DNA from: Durusdinium trenchii
Lineage: Eukaryota; Sar; Dinophyceae; Suessiales; Symbiodiniaceae
Assembly: GCA_963970005.1 (NCBI GenBank)
Contig: CAXAMN010022718.1
Coordinates: 909,936 to 973,935 of the forward strand
Length of the DNA stretch: 64,000 nt
Reading direction: 5' to 3'
The notes below the pieces were generated by a model. That model saw nothing but the letters and a program-made list of their open reading frames with translations. It searched no databases and was not told the origin of the DNA. Position 1 is the first letter of the stretch; every line of letters starts with the position of its first letter. Below, piece after piece: positions 1 to 12,100 of the stretch. The translations under genes and the position numbers were made by a program.

Positions 1-80
1 ACTGCGAGAACAGCTCAGTGTTTATAGGGTAAAACACCAACCGACCTTGAATGGCAATGGTAAAGGTTTTGGCCTCCCAG

Positions 81-130
81 CTTTTGAGTGGGAAGCTTTG
101 AGGCGCCAGATGTGTGTTCTTTCTCGGCAT
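81..130 (+). CDS. Channel gene, N-terminal exon
   Basis: Acceptor CCCAG|CT and donor CAT|GTGTTG. It encodes FEWEALRRQMCVLSRH and joins in phase 0 to the exon at 481, giving a helical, probably cytosolic segment. An upstream exon must end in phase 1. Assignment to the channel gene rests on order and strand only. Confidence 0.45.
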
Positions 131-3100
131 GTGTTGCAGAAAGAAGGACTCTTCCGAACACATCCAGACACAACGCAAACTTCAGACCACGACCCGGAGG
201 CCATTGCTATTAGGGTGGAGGCCATCGCTATTAGGCAGGTTGGAGGCCATCGCTAATTAGGTTGGAGGCCATCGAAATTTGGTTGGAGGCCATCGCTATT
301 GGCTATTAGGTTGGAGGCCATCGCTATTAGGTTGGAGGCCATCGAAATNNNNNNNNNNTTGGTTGGAGGCCATCGCTATTAGGTTGGAGGCCATCGCTAT
401 TAGGTTGGAGGCCATCGAAGTTATTGCCTATTTAAGTCTGTGTCCAGACGATGTGTTCACCACTGGCTTGTGCCTCGCAGGTGGCCGTGCAGAGTTTGAT
501 CGTGGAGACGTCCCAAGCCTTCCAATCCGAGATGGACAAAGTGGGTTCGGGTCACCCAGACTAACCGGTGGCCGACCCTTGGAGAAGGTGACCATGAGAT
601 GAGAAGAAGATGGGGGAACAAAATGAGAAGAAGATGTGACGATGTGAAGAGATGTGAAGAAGATGTTTGTTTTTTTGATGTAGTTCCATGATCCTTGTAT
701 GGCCTATTTAATCTAGTGCATGGTTATATATTGAGGGGTCAATGTTGGCATCTTCGATGCATGGACCGGATGGAAATTCTGAATGATGTTGTTTGGGGTC
801 AGCCTGCTGATGGCAGGAGGCTGTTCTCCAGTGTTCTTTTGAGCTTTGTCTTCGGAAGACTTGGGTGCATTTGGGTGGGTTTGGCTCGAGCTGTTCAAGT
901 GCTGCGAACAATTTGCTTGTTCGTTGGGATGGTAGGTTAATGAATTTCTTACCTTTTATAGGGAGGGAACATGGAGCATACCATTTCCTGACAAGTTGAA
1001 AACAACATCCTGTTGCTCTGAACAGAAAATCAGGATGTTGATGTGTTTGTCCAGATTGTTTTTGTTCCGCACCTGAAAGCCTTGAATATGCACCTGAAAG
1101 CCTTGAAGGAGAACATGGTAGAACATTGAACCGTTTGTAGAAGGGAAACGAGTTGAACCCTGTGGTTCTTCAATCACCGGTTTTGGCCATTGTTTTTTTA
1201 TGCTCCTATGCCAGAGATGGTCATCCCTGCCTTACTGTCCCTTGGCTAGATGGCATACAATGTCCCGCCATGTATGTCCCACCAAGTGACTGCCCATCCC
1301 TTTTCATCATTTACCAATTCAATCATAGCGTTGAGACACACAAAAAACACCTGTGAGACCACGGCCTGTGAGAACATCCGTATCTGAAGGCCTCGCGTCG
1401 CACAACGATGGATGACATACATATATACGTATGTTACAGAAAAAAAACAAGCATGGCATGCACTAGGCACTGCACTAGGCTATAGGCTATGTTTGTTACA
1501 CACGATGTTGTTCTTCAACCGTTTGTTACATGGCAGTGTTCTTCTTCTCTCCTGAAGAACCGCAGGTGTCCAAGAACCAAAGATGTTCCGCACCCTCACG
1601 CATCAGGAGAGGGTGGGTGGAGGGGATGTGGGACGTGACTGCACAGGTCGGGGTTGAGGGTTCGAGGGTTTCTTGAATCACCGGTGGGGTTGAGGGGTTC
1701 TGGTGTCTTTTTTGTTTAAACACCGCTCTTAGCAAGTTTGGTAAATTTTGCGAATTCGTCCAACGCTCTTAGCAAGTTTGGCGAATTCGTCCAAAGAAGG
1801 GACCAGGAGGCAGGTCACTATAGGGGTGTTTCTCAGATTCGTCCTTTGCTCCTAAGATCTACATCTACACTCCTTAAGTGGGCTTGGGAGGAATTCCAAG
1901 GAGCATGTCGAGCTCCCGCTGCAAGGAGTCCATCTTGCATGAAACACTCATCCAGGGAAGAGGATTAGATGATTAGACCATGGGATCCACTTGGCGTGGG
2001 AACAGATTCTTAGGCCGATGAGGGAGGAACGTGGTTCTGTTCAATGTGACTTGCCTGTTGGATAGAGAAAGAACGAGAGAGAGAGAGAGAGACAGAAAGA
2101 GAGAGAAACAGCACAACACGCGCACACACACACGGCCGCCCGGCGCGCCAATTTGCGCTTGGAAGAAGCACCTCCTTCACACTGTGAAGCCCGGTTTCAC
2201 CGTCAAGTTTTACGGGAACATCCAAAAGTTCATCATATTCCTTCGGCTGGTGAACTGTTTATTCTTCCGTCAAAGAAACACACAAGTCTCGGCGGATGCG
2301 TGACTTGCACTATTTTGCTACATTTTTCAGGACGAGAAGATGCGAAAGAGAGCCAGTCAAGTGGAACTTCCTCAAGAACTTGACCTCGAAGATCAGTATT
2401 CTCTCTGCAGCTCAGCTTACCATGTTGGGCTTGTGTCAGTGGACCATGGTCAACGGCCTGTTTGTCGCTTGGAAGGTGCATGACTTGGGTTTTGGCAGCA
2501 AAGGTTGTCTTGAAAGAGAATGTGGAAAGTCCGACGTGTCACCAGTTCCTGGCATATGACCATGCGTTTGGGGTGTGCAACGGACTAAGCAGGCAATGGA
2601 CTAAGCAGGCTCCACCACAACCTCGTCCAGGATTGAGCATAGCAAATCACAAGCTTCACGTGCTCACCAACAATCACAAGCGCCATTTCCATTCCCCGTC
2701 TTTTGACCCAACACGCTTATATATAAGTTGCTGTTCTTCTCTGTCCCCCGCCACCCCACCGAAATAGATCGATTGGGGAATCCGCCAAAGTGTAAGACCT
2801 TCTACAGTGCTTTCAGAGTAGATGGCACCGGCACCCCAAGATGTCTTTAGGATCCAGGGGACTGTGCCATCTACCAGGGGCCCCACATGGCCCGTCGTTC
2901 ACACCTGGTTTTCCCCAGCCAAAAACATGGTTCTTGTATGTGAAAACCTGTATTTTTCGTGGTTTGCTTCGGGCCCTTGGTACTCTGCCACCGAGGCGAC
3001 AGCCCCACGGAGTCTGTGCCGCCCGACCTGAAAGCCGCTAGAGCGACGCGCGAGACTTGTGTCTCAGTGAAGGTCCAGTTGACAACTCATTCTGCTCCAG

Positions 3101-6100
3101 TCAATCCACCCACCTCTACCAGTTCGGGGTAGTTCATGAGTATAATCAGAATGACTGAACTCTGAGGGGCCCTACAGAACTGGATACTGCTGGGGTGAGG
3201 CCAACCCGGGGCGTGGGCGTGATACGCACCTTTGGGCGCCACGTGATACGCACGTTCAGTCGAGTCGTGTTCGACCGGAAGCCAGTCGTCGCACCAGCTG
3301 ACCGGAGGTCTCCGTCGGTTAGGCGGACCGGACCAGAGATCAACGCAGGGCGCGAAGACAAACACCCACGTCGCTTCGCACGACGGTCGGCACGTCGGTC
3401 GCACGCCTCCGGTCAAAGACCAGCCGTCGTGGCCGGAAGAAGAGCTTGGCATTGATCGTTTCCCACCTCGGTGGTAAACAAGGAGAAATCGATCACCATA
3501 CTCTGACAGACCTCAGTGAGCCTCAGTGCCTCTTCCAGCGTCAAGATTTGGCAGGGAGTCCTCCAAAGGACCACTTCGAGGTATCCTTTTCTTCCAGATG
3601 GGCATTACCACTTCAGCTTATTGACCACCATGAACATATTGATACATTATTATATAGAAACAATACACAACTAAGTACTTCTACTTCTATACAGGAATAT
3701 ACACCTTTATAGATCCTTATAAACGTCTCATGTACTTCTCCCTCTTCCGAGACGGGCGTCCACGTCTCGCCATGTACTTCTGCCAGGTCGCTGCGGCGAC
3801 CCACGGTGAGTGCGAAGCGATCGGAAGGGCCTGGCGGGTGGCGAAAGAACCTTAGACGAGTGGTCCTGTCACTGCGGCCTGGCGAAGGGGACGAGAGGTG
3901 TTCTGAGTCGATGGGTGGTTTTGGTCAGAACCTTTTGAGGTTTATATATAGATGGAGGGATTTTCAGATGGAGGGGATAGAAAAAAGATGGAAAAACACT
4001 GGAGATCTGGGGACTCTTCATGCATAAAACTCCCGAGACATGGATTGGAGGACGGATGAGGATGGAAGAGGATGTGTTTGCATGGATTGATATGGATTGG
4101 GCTCAAGACGTTTGTTCGACGTGAGCCAATTCTTGTTTTTCCTGACGGCGTCAGATGTGAATGGACGTGCAAAGCATAAGGCATTGGGTGGCCTTTAATG
4201 TTTGATCCTGATTATATAGTAAAAGGGATTCCCCCCCTCTAACAAAACGGAGGTCCTCCATTTTCCACTACCACCAAAACAAATCTGGGTTCCTGAAAGG
4301 ATTCCTCTTGTAATTCATTGTAGTGTTAATTTTCCTTGCAAAACGGTTCTTTGTAATCAAGAAAACTTCTCAGCAAGAGCACCCCAGATCGTCAGCAGAT
4401 CTTCAGGTGTACTAGCTTGAAAATTGGTCAATTGGAGCAACCTTTACGGAAAGATACGGAAAGGATTGATTAAGGAATTGATGGCTTTGGGAAGCTGTGA
4501 GGGTTGAAGAAGAACTAGAGACTCCTATACTTATCAATAGTCTCAGCAAGCCAGTCATTGTCTTTGTAGTATTCACAGGTCTTTGAAGGATTTAAAAACC
4601 GCAACTTCTCAATTAATATAGAATTCGGATCCAACAAAAAAAAGATAACAGAGAACCCTTAAAACAAAGGTGGTGTCCAGAATTGTGTTTGGCAAATTTA
4701 CCATAGAGGACTACTAATCAGGATCCAACACTAGGCATGTCATGTGGATGAAAGGATGCAAGAATCCCCCCCAGGTCTCAGTCTGTCCAGTTGATGACAA
4801 CACGCAGAAGACCGGTGAGAGGGACCCACGCACGACCGGTTCTTGGAGCCGAACTCTCCGGAAAGGAAGGTATAGGGACTGAACTCTCCCAGTGCAGCAT
4901 TGGATGGATCACACCCAACTGAAACGGAGCTAGTTGGAACACCAAACTGAACATGACGCTCCAGAACGGTTTGGTTTGGTATGGTATATTAAAGCCCCTG
5001 AAATACTCCTGCATGTAAATGGATGAGCAATGGCCCCTTGGACCTATTGTTTTGTTTTTGTTTTTTTCCAAGCGGTGCTTTTCCACTTCGATTTTGTCAA
5101 GGAGTAGTGCTAGGGTGTATATATAAATATCCCATGGCCGGTAACTGGTGGATGATGATGGGGCCTGGCTGCAGGCCGACATCCATCTCTACATCACATC
5201 GTGATGGGACCGACCTTTTTCCCGACCGGAAACAACAAACCTTACTGGGACGGACCCAAAAGTGGTGCACGTCTTTTGGACCTGAGTAATCTCACCTCAC
5301 CTTTGAAACATGTTGAAACCACGAAAATCAGAGATCTCGGACATCACGTCAGACATCACTTCTCAGGCCCTTCGAGACCTTCTTCGCCTTTTGCATTCTC
5401 AGCAATGCCGTCTTCCTGGGCGTGGAGGCGGGGTGCAACACACCCCCCTTCGACCGTTCCTGGCTCCGTTCGGTTCGCGAACCGGGTCGTTCCGTTCGGG
5501 TCTATACGGCCCGGGTCGCCCCGCCCCTTACTCGGTTCGCGTCCGAAGGCTGCGATGCACGGACTGTTCCGTGCGTACCGATCTTCGACGGGCCGCGGTC
5601 TTCGGACCGTCCCGTTGTTCGTGCGATCCGAAGACGCCGTCCGAAGACGGACGCCAGGTGGAGTACTATGTCCACAATCCAGGCGTTTCCAAACAAACCG
5701 CATGAAACGGGCGTGAGTTTTTGCGGGACAGAGAGGACAATGAGAGAGAGGACGGGCGAGTTTCAAAGGCCGGCCCAACTTTTTGTGAGATGAGGGTCAG
5801 ATTTGGATCCACTGAGACTGAGACCACATATTAATTTAGCATAATTTAGCAGTCTCTTTTTGTGTTAGGGACAAGATCAAACACCATTGGTTTGGTGGTT
5901 CATGGGGTGATCGTCCTCATTTTGCCCGAATCTGAGTTGTACCAGTTACAGTAAGAACACTGGAGCAGTTCGGGGTGCAAGTGCCTCAGTCAGAAGAATA
6001 GACCCTCCAAACCCACCTGAGACATGGAGAAGATTGGTTTCTCCACAGCTCCATTCTTTCCACAGCCAGGGCCGATGCCCTTTGCCATTGAGGCGGATCA

Positions 6101-9100
6101 GTGGAAGGGTTTTCGTGGTGATCGACATGGTGGCGTGGGTTCATGAGCTGAGGATGTAGAACAGAGGCGGTCTTTACAATGGGAAGAAGAGGAGCGTTCT
6201 TTATAATATAGGCACATTATAGGCACCTATTTTTCCTTTCCAAAGCCGCTTAGGGATTTCCACTGTGAGACGGACCAAGCATCGTCTTGAGAGCGGCCAT
6301 GATAAAAGCCCTGCCTTCAACACCAGAGATTGGCACGCGTTTGGCCAAGGGGCTTTTGTATGGAGCGAAACTGCAATCCACACCAGACACTGCAATGCCT
6401 ATACTATGCAGAACAGGTCTGCACATGGTGATGTAGAACGTTGTCCATATAGTATTTGGTGCTGCTCCACCTATAGCTTGGCCTCTATGTTATCCAACAT
6501 GTTCAGTTTGTACCAGTAGGCTAGTAGGGCCAGGAGATGGTATGATCTTGGTATTTGGGATTGCTATCAGATGAAGTCCGTTGTTTGGATTGCTTTTTCC
6601 ACAAAAAAAGAGCGGTTTGCGATCATATATACCCACTGCGTCCAACATGTCCCAGTAGTCCGATCATCGGTGTTTTTCTTCCATCCACGTCATGCTTTTG
6701 TTGGGACTTCTACATCGAAACGGTTACCGGTCAGTTGCTGAAATGATCAATTCACTTCCAGCCAGTTTGGTCCGAAAAACGTCTCCGCGCTTTCCTTCGT
6801 TTCGGTCACAGCTGGTGGGGCAGCTTTACAACTTGGCTTTCTTGGCTGCTTGGATCGTAGCAGCTGTGAGGTCGGTGATGGTCGATGGGGGAGAGTGGAC
6901 GCCAGCATAACATGGAATAGAAATACGGCAGGCATGGATGGGTCATGAAGTAAAGGTAACTTTTTCCAGTTTTATGGATTGTTTGGGGAAGGAACACGCG
7001 CGGAGGGGGAGGGGGAGGGGGAGGGGGAGTATGTACAAAGGATCAACAGTCACACTGTTTCTTCCATTTCCGTTTCCGTGGCCTACAGGCTGCTGAACTG
7101 GCATCTGTGCTTGCATATGCTGTGCATGTGCATGTGTTCCGCTGCGCGCGCTACTACCTGGCGAAGGTGGTGCGGGAACGGCGTATGCCTGTCCAACCTG
7201 TTTTTGGGGAGGAACTTCTCATATGAGGTACTGATTTTCCGGCCACCAACCCCAGACCATGAAACTGTTTCTAGTTGCATCATGATTACATCACATGAAA
7301 ACCGCATGGTGGTGCGGGCTTCCCCTTCCGGAACCGACTCGCACCTGACGGTGTTGCCGCCGCGGTGCCCGGTGTGAAACGGCGGTGCGTTTCCGCCGTG
7401 CCGGACCAAGAACGATGCCGAAAAGGAGAAAAGGTGTACATCAAATGAATGAATGTAAGAAGTGTGAACATACTCAGAAGCTCCGAGGGCCCCCGGTTTG
7501 GGGTGGTTGGAGACCTAAAAAAAGCTAGGGGCTATTATTAGACACTCCTTTTTAAGGGGGCCTTGGTAAAGAAATGCATATACACAGTTCATGACCTCTT
7601 GGAGAAACTTGTGAAGCCACGACGACCAAGGTGGAGATTGTCTTGCGGATGGTGGCACTCGGCCGCTGGGACAGCATGAGCAGCTGGTTGGAGAAGTACA
7701 TACTCATACTCTTAAAATTGGGTTGTAATGGGTTATATATTCAGATAGATAGACCCACACGCTCCAAAAGGTCACCACCTGCCCACTGTTCAGTCTCCAA
7801 AAGCCAAACAAGACTTGTTGGAGGGTGCTGATATCTTGTTTAGCCACTTGACAAGTAGTTTAAATTATATACCTGGGCTTTGTGCAGGAGTCATTGCAAG
7901 CACAAGCACAAACAAAGGGTCATGTGAGTTCCATTTCTACAACATGAAGCCAAAAGCAATTCGTGCAGAACCGCATCGCCTTCTGGGTGACACGGGTCCG
8001 CTTCAACCTTCTCATCCCAGCGCCGCCTTCCTTTCGCCAGGCAGCACCTTCTTCACGGGCGAGACTTGGGCCTGGAATTGGATGGATTTGCTGATCGTCT
8101 TCAGCGCCATCGCGGAGACCGTGGTGCAGGTGAAGACCGCAGACCCGCAGACCGGATGTCGCGCTGTCTCGTCGCGCGTTCGACCGTGAGAGGGGCAATC
8201 TCTCAGATCCGGCTCCAAGAGCCAAAGCGGATTTGGGTTGCTTTTGGAGCCGTAGGTGAAATCATGTTGGATTTGATTTGGTTAGATCACCAAACTCTCC
8301 CAAGGAAAACATCTTCCGCATCACATGATTCGTCAAAATTCCATGGTACCGCATGTTTGCAATTGTTTATGTCTTTTTCATCGTACAACACCAGCCAAAA
8401 AGATCCAAAAAGCCGGGCATTTTTGCATATAGTTGGAAGATCCTTCGGTGGAGTTGTCTCAAAGTTTTAGGACAGGAACGGGAGCAGCTTCTGGACCACT
8501 GGGAGTCTGCAACTTCCCATCGCCAGGTCACTCTGAGCTTGATACACTCAGACACTTGGCACACAGCAGGATGGCATGGCACAGGTGCTATGGCTGACCT
8601 ATGGGACCACCCCCCCGAAACGCACCACCTTTTTCGGTCGGGTGTTCAGTGGAGATTCTGTGAGCGGTCGACTGTTCCGTTGAGAAAATCGGATGCTTCG
8701 CGCTCCTTGTGCAGACATATGATCGTAGTCACGTAGTCGAGTGAGCGGAAGAGGAGAGCGCCAGTAGCGTGGAGGGAGATCAACTTCTTACACAGGGGAC
8801 ACAGCTAGGGGGGGGGTCACAGGTCGTGGGCTTTGGTTTGCAGGTGTTGGGATTTGAATAGGAACCATAGCAGAGCCCAAAGACTTCGTGGGACTGGCAT
8901 GTTGACCTATAGGGGAGGGTGGTTTTGAGGGGTCAATGGATGCACATTATGCGAGTGTCGATAGATATGAATTCGAAGCCGGCATGCCTGATGGACGAAT
9001 CAATCTCGGGTTGAGTCTGTAGGAACTTGCTGGTCACAGGACCTGTAAACAAATGTAAACAATTATATACCTGGTTTATGGTTCGGTCTCTTAAGCCTCC

Positions 9101-12100
9101 GAGTAGGGTCACGAAAAGGAACCTTCAAAAGGTCACGTACTGAAGAAGCTGGTATAACTATTTTTGAACAAGGCCTTTACTAGCCATCATCATCCACTGG
9201 GCCCAGGTAGCTCTGGATAGACCATGAGACGACCCAACAAATGGATTCAAATCCCTAGCTCACAAGCACTGGAAAGCGCAGGCTTTGGGGGTCTCATTCT
9301 TGCGGATGTCGACTGACCAGCTTTTCCCCGATGATCCAGACCTGGAGTGCAGGATGGACAGAGAAACTGGACTTGTAGGATGGACAGCACTCCCGTTCTT
9401 CCCCACCTCCCGGCGGGGTCCCAGACCAAACGAGTCGGACCTCGTGCGACGCGTGACGCGAGACGCGTTCGGACGCCCCCCCTGACTCTCACCCGACACG
9501 ACGACAGTCGGTTCGGACGGCCCAGGGCGATCGGACGGCCTACATTGAAATCATTGACCCCCCATGCAGTCAAATCAGTCTCCTGGCCGTCCGACTTCTC
9601 GGCAGTCCGAATCAGTCCCATGAGTCGTCGTGTTGCTGTGTGGGCACATACACTCCCTGGAATGGCCCCATGGTTTACGTGGACGTTCTGGCCTCTTGGA
9701 AGACCATGAAATCCTCTACAAACAGGGTGCTTTCCATCAAAAGCCGGGTTTTCCCTAGCAGCCCTAGCAAAAAACATGGTTTTTGTATGTGAAAACCTTT
9801 GCTTTTCATGGTTTGCTTCGGACCCCTGGTAACCATGCCATTTCCAGCCCCTCTCTGTGAGGGCAATGCGCCCAACACGGGCTTGGAATCGGTCTCCAAC
9901 GTCCGCATCGTGCGCATCGCGCGGATCACGCGGCTGGTGCGGCTCACGCGCATCGCACGGATCACGCGAGCCCTGGCGGGTGCGAGCGTGAGCTTATAAG
10001 TGGATTTGGGGGGCGAGAGAGAGATCGGGGCTGAGAAAGCCAATGGTATAGCCATTAAGCTATGCATAGCCATAAAGCTTGTTTGGTTTGAATGCGCGGC
10101 CTGGACGTCCAACACTGAAGCGGTGGGGCTGTGATAGGAAACCGAGACTTGCGTGCGACTTGCTGTTCAACAAAACCCCAATAATGATGTCAATTTTAGT
10201 TTTTAGAATTTGAGACCCCAGACCCCTCAATATGAGGGTCCGACGCCTCCATATATGAGGGTCCATGAGCATCTGGACAGCTGTGTTCCGACTCGTGCAC
10301 TTTCGGTTCACCTGTGTTTTTGGTTTCTTTTCTCAGACATTGGGGGGGTTCAGGGGTCAATGTATGTGAATCCGCTCTTTATGGAGTGTTGGTGCTTTTT
10401 GCTGTGACTTTGCTTCTTGCTGCGCGAGTTTCTCTTGCTAAGGATTTATCAAAGCGCTTCGAACTTTGGTGTCTTCGATCGTTTTTACACTGAAATCCTT
10501 GGTTTGGGCTTTGGTCCTCTTGATCCTCATCATTTACGGGTGCCCTTGGACGGCCGTTTGGTGTGGGGCGGGTCATGGGGTCCACCCTCGGGAGCTTCAG
10601 GTTTCCACAGGGTTTGATGGGTCGAAAGGTCCGGGTTTCCCTGTTCAGCGGCGCTGAAGGGGCGGGGCGTGGTGTAGACGGGAGAATGAAGGAGCACCCA
10701 AAGCCGCGTACAAACCACCAGGTGCTGAAGCAGCGTCTTTGGGACATTTGGGGGAAGGTTGCGGGGGAGGATGATTGACACGGTTGACACCACCTTTGGG
10801 ACTTATCTGATTCTCAAGGCAAGTGGACTTGTGAGCGGTGCCTCAAGGATAATGGTGCTACTGAATTGAGGGAATGGATCCAAATGAATCCATAGTGGAG
10901 GTTCATTCCCTCATTCCCTACTAGGCACAGGGTCAGTCTATCCATCGCCAATTTTTCGGTGTGGCAGATCGAAGCTACTCTTGCGAAGAGCCTGGTGCCC
11001 GATGTTAGACATGCCTTTCGATCAGCCAGATGGAGGTTTTACCAAATTGCACGTTACAACGCGGCAGGGTCTCGGTCACCGCAGATGTTGATGATGTTGA
11101 CAGAGTTTGGTGGAATGGAGCGTCGCCTGGCGATGTCTGATGTTGGATCCCCATATCGATCCCTCATGGCCCCCCCATCTCAGTCGCCCGGATTCTCACT
11201 CACGCGACTCACCTGCTCCAGCTTTGGCATCGTCTTCACGCAAGCAGCGGCGATGTTCTTGGAAAGCCATTCTTCGGAAGGTGCCGCCGCGGCTGGGACA
11301 GTTGCACCGATGAAGCATTTTCCGGCTGAGGGTGGTATAGTCCTCGGTGCATGGTGCAATGGGACGAGCTGAAATTAGCAGGATATGTGTTTGGAAGATC
11401 TGCAATAGTTCCTTCAACTGCATGAGTGATGAGTGCTGGATGCTCACACCTTACATACGGAGCACATTTGCCAGATCTATAAATCCCAGACACTCCATGG
11501 GACTGCCATACATACCTATATTGACCCCGTCAACCACCCCAATGTAGGCATATACGGCGCATACATGGAGTGTCTGGGAATTGGTGAACTTCTAATCTGA
11601 AGCCCTAACCCCTGGTGTAAGCCGTTCACGCCAAAGCACCACTCGAGCGGGCGCTGCTTCGTGAACTGGGGGGGAAGAACTTTGCAACTCAAGCAACCGA
11701 GTCTGGACGAGTAAATTTTTGATATCCGTAGCCTTCGGACATTAAATACCACTGCCTGGTTCTTCAAATGTTCAAAGCGACCGAACTTGATCACCTGGTT
11801 GGTTCGGTCACTTCAGTGCTTTTTTTCTGATGATTTTTGTTCCTTCTCCGGTCTTAACGACCGTGGGACGGTGGCAGGGTGGCAGGCTTCAGCGCATCGC
11901 CGAAAGAAGGTCGAACAGGGGCACCCGAGACAGCGAGAAGTGGTAGGCCGGCCCTGGTATGCCTCCTTGGTTTCCACCGAAGCCTGGTTGGAGTCATCCG
12001 TGGAAGATCCTCGAAATCGATCAAGAAGCGGGTCCTGTGTGTGTGTTATTGTTTTTTTCCCATGACCACTCGCCCCTCTCCGCAGATTAGATGTCTCCAG

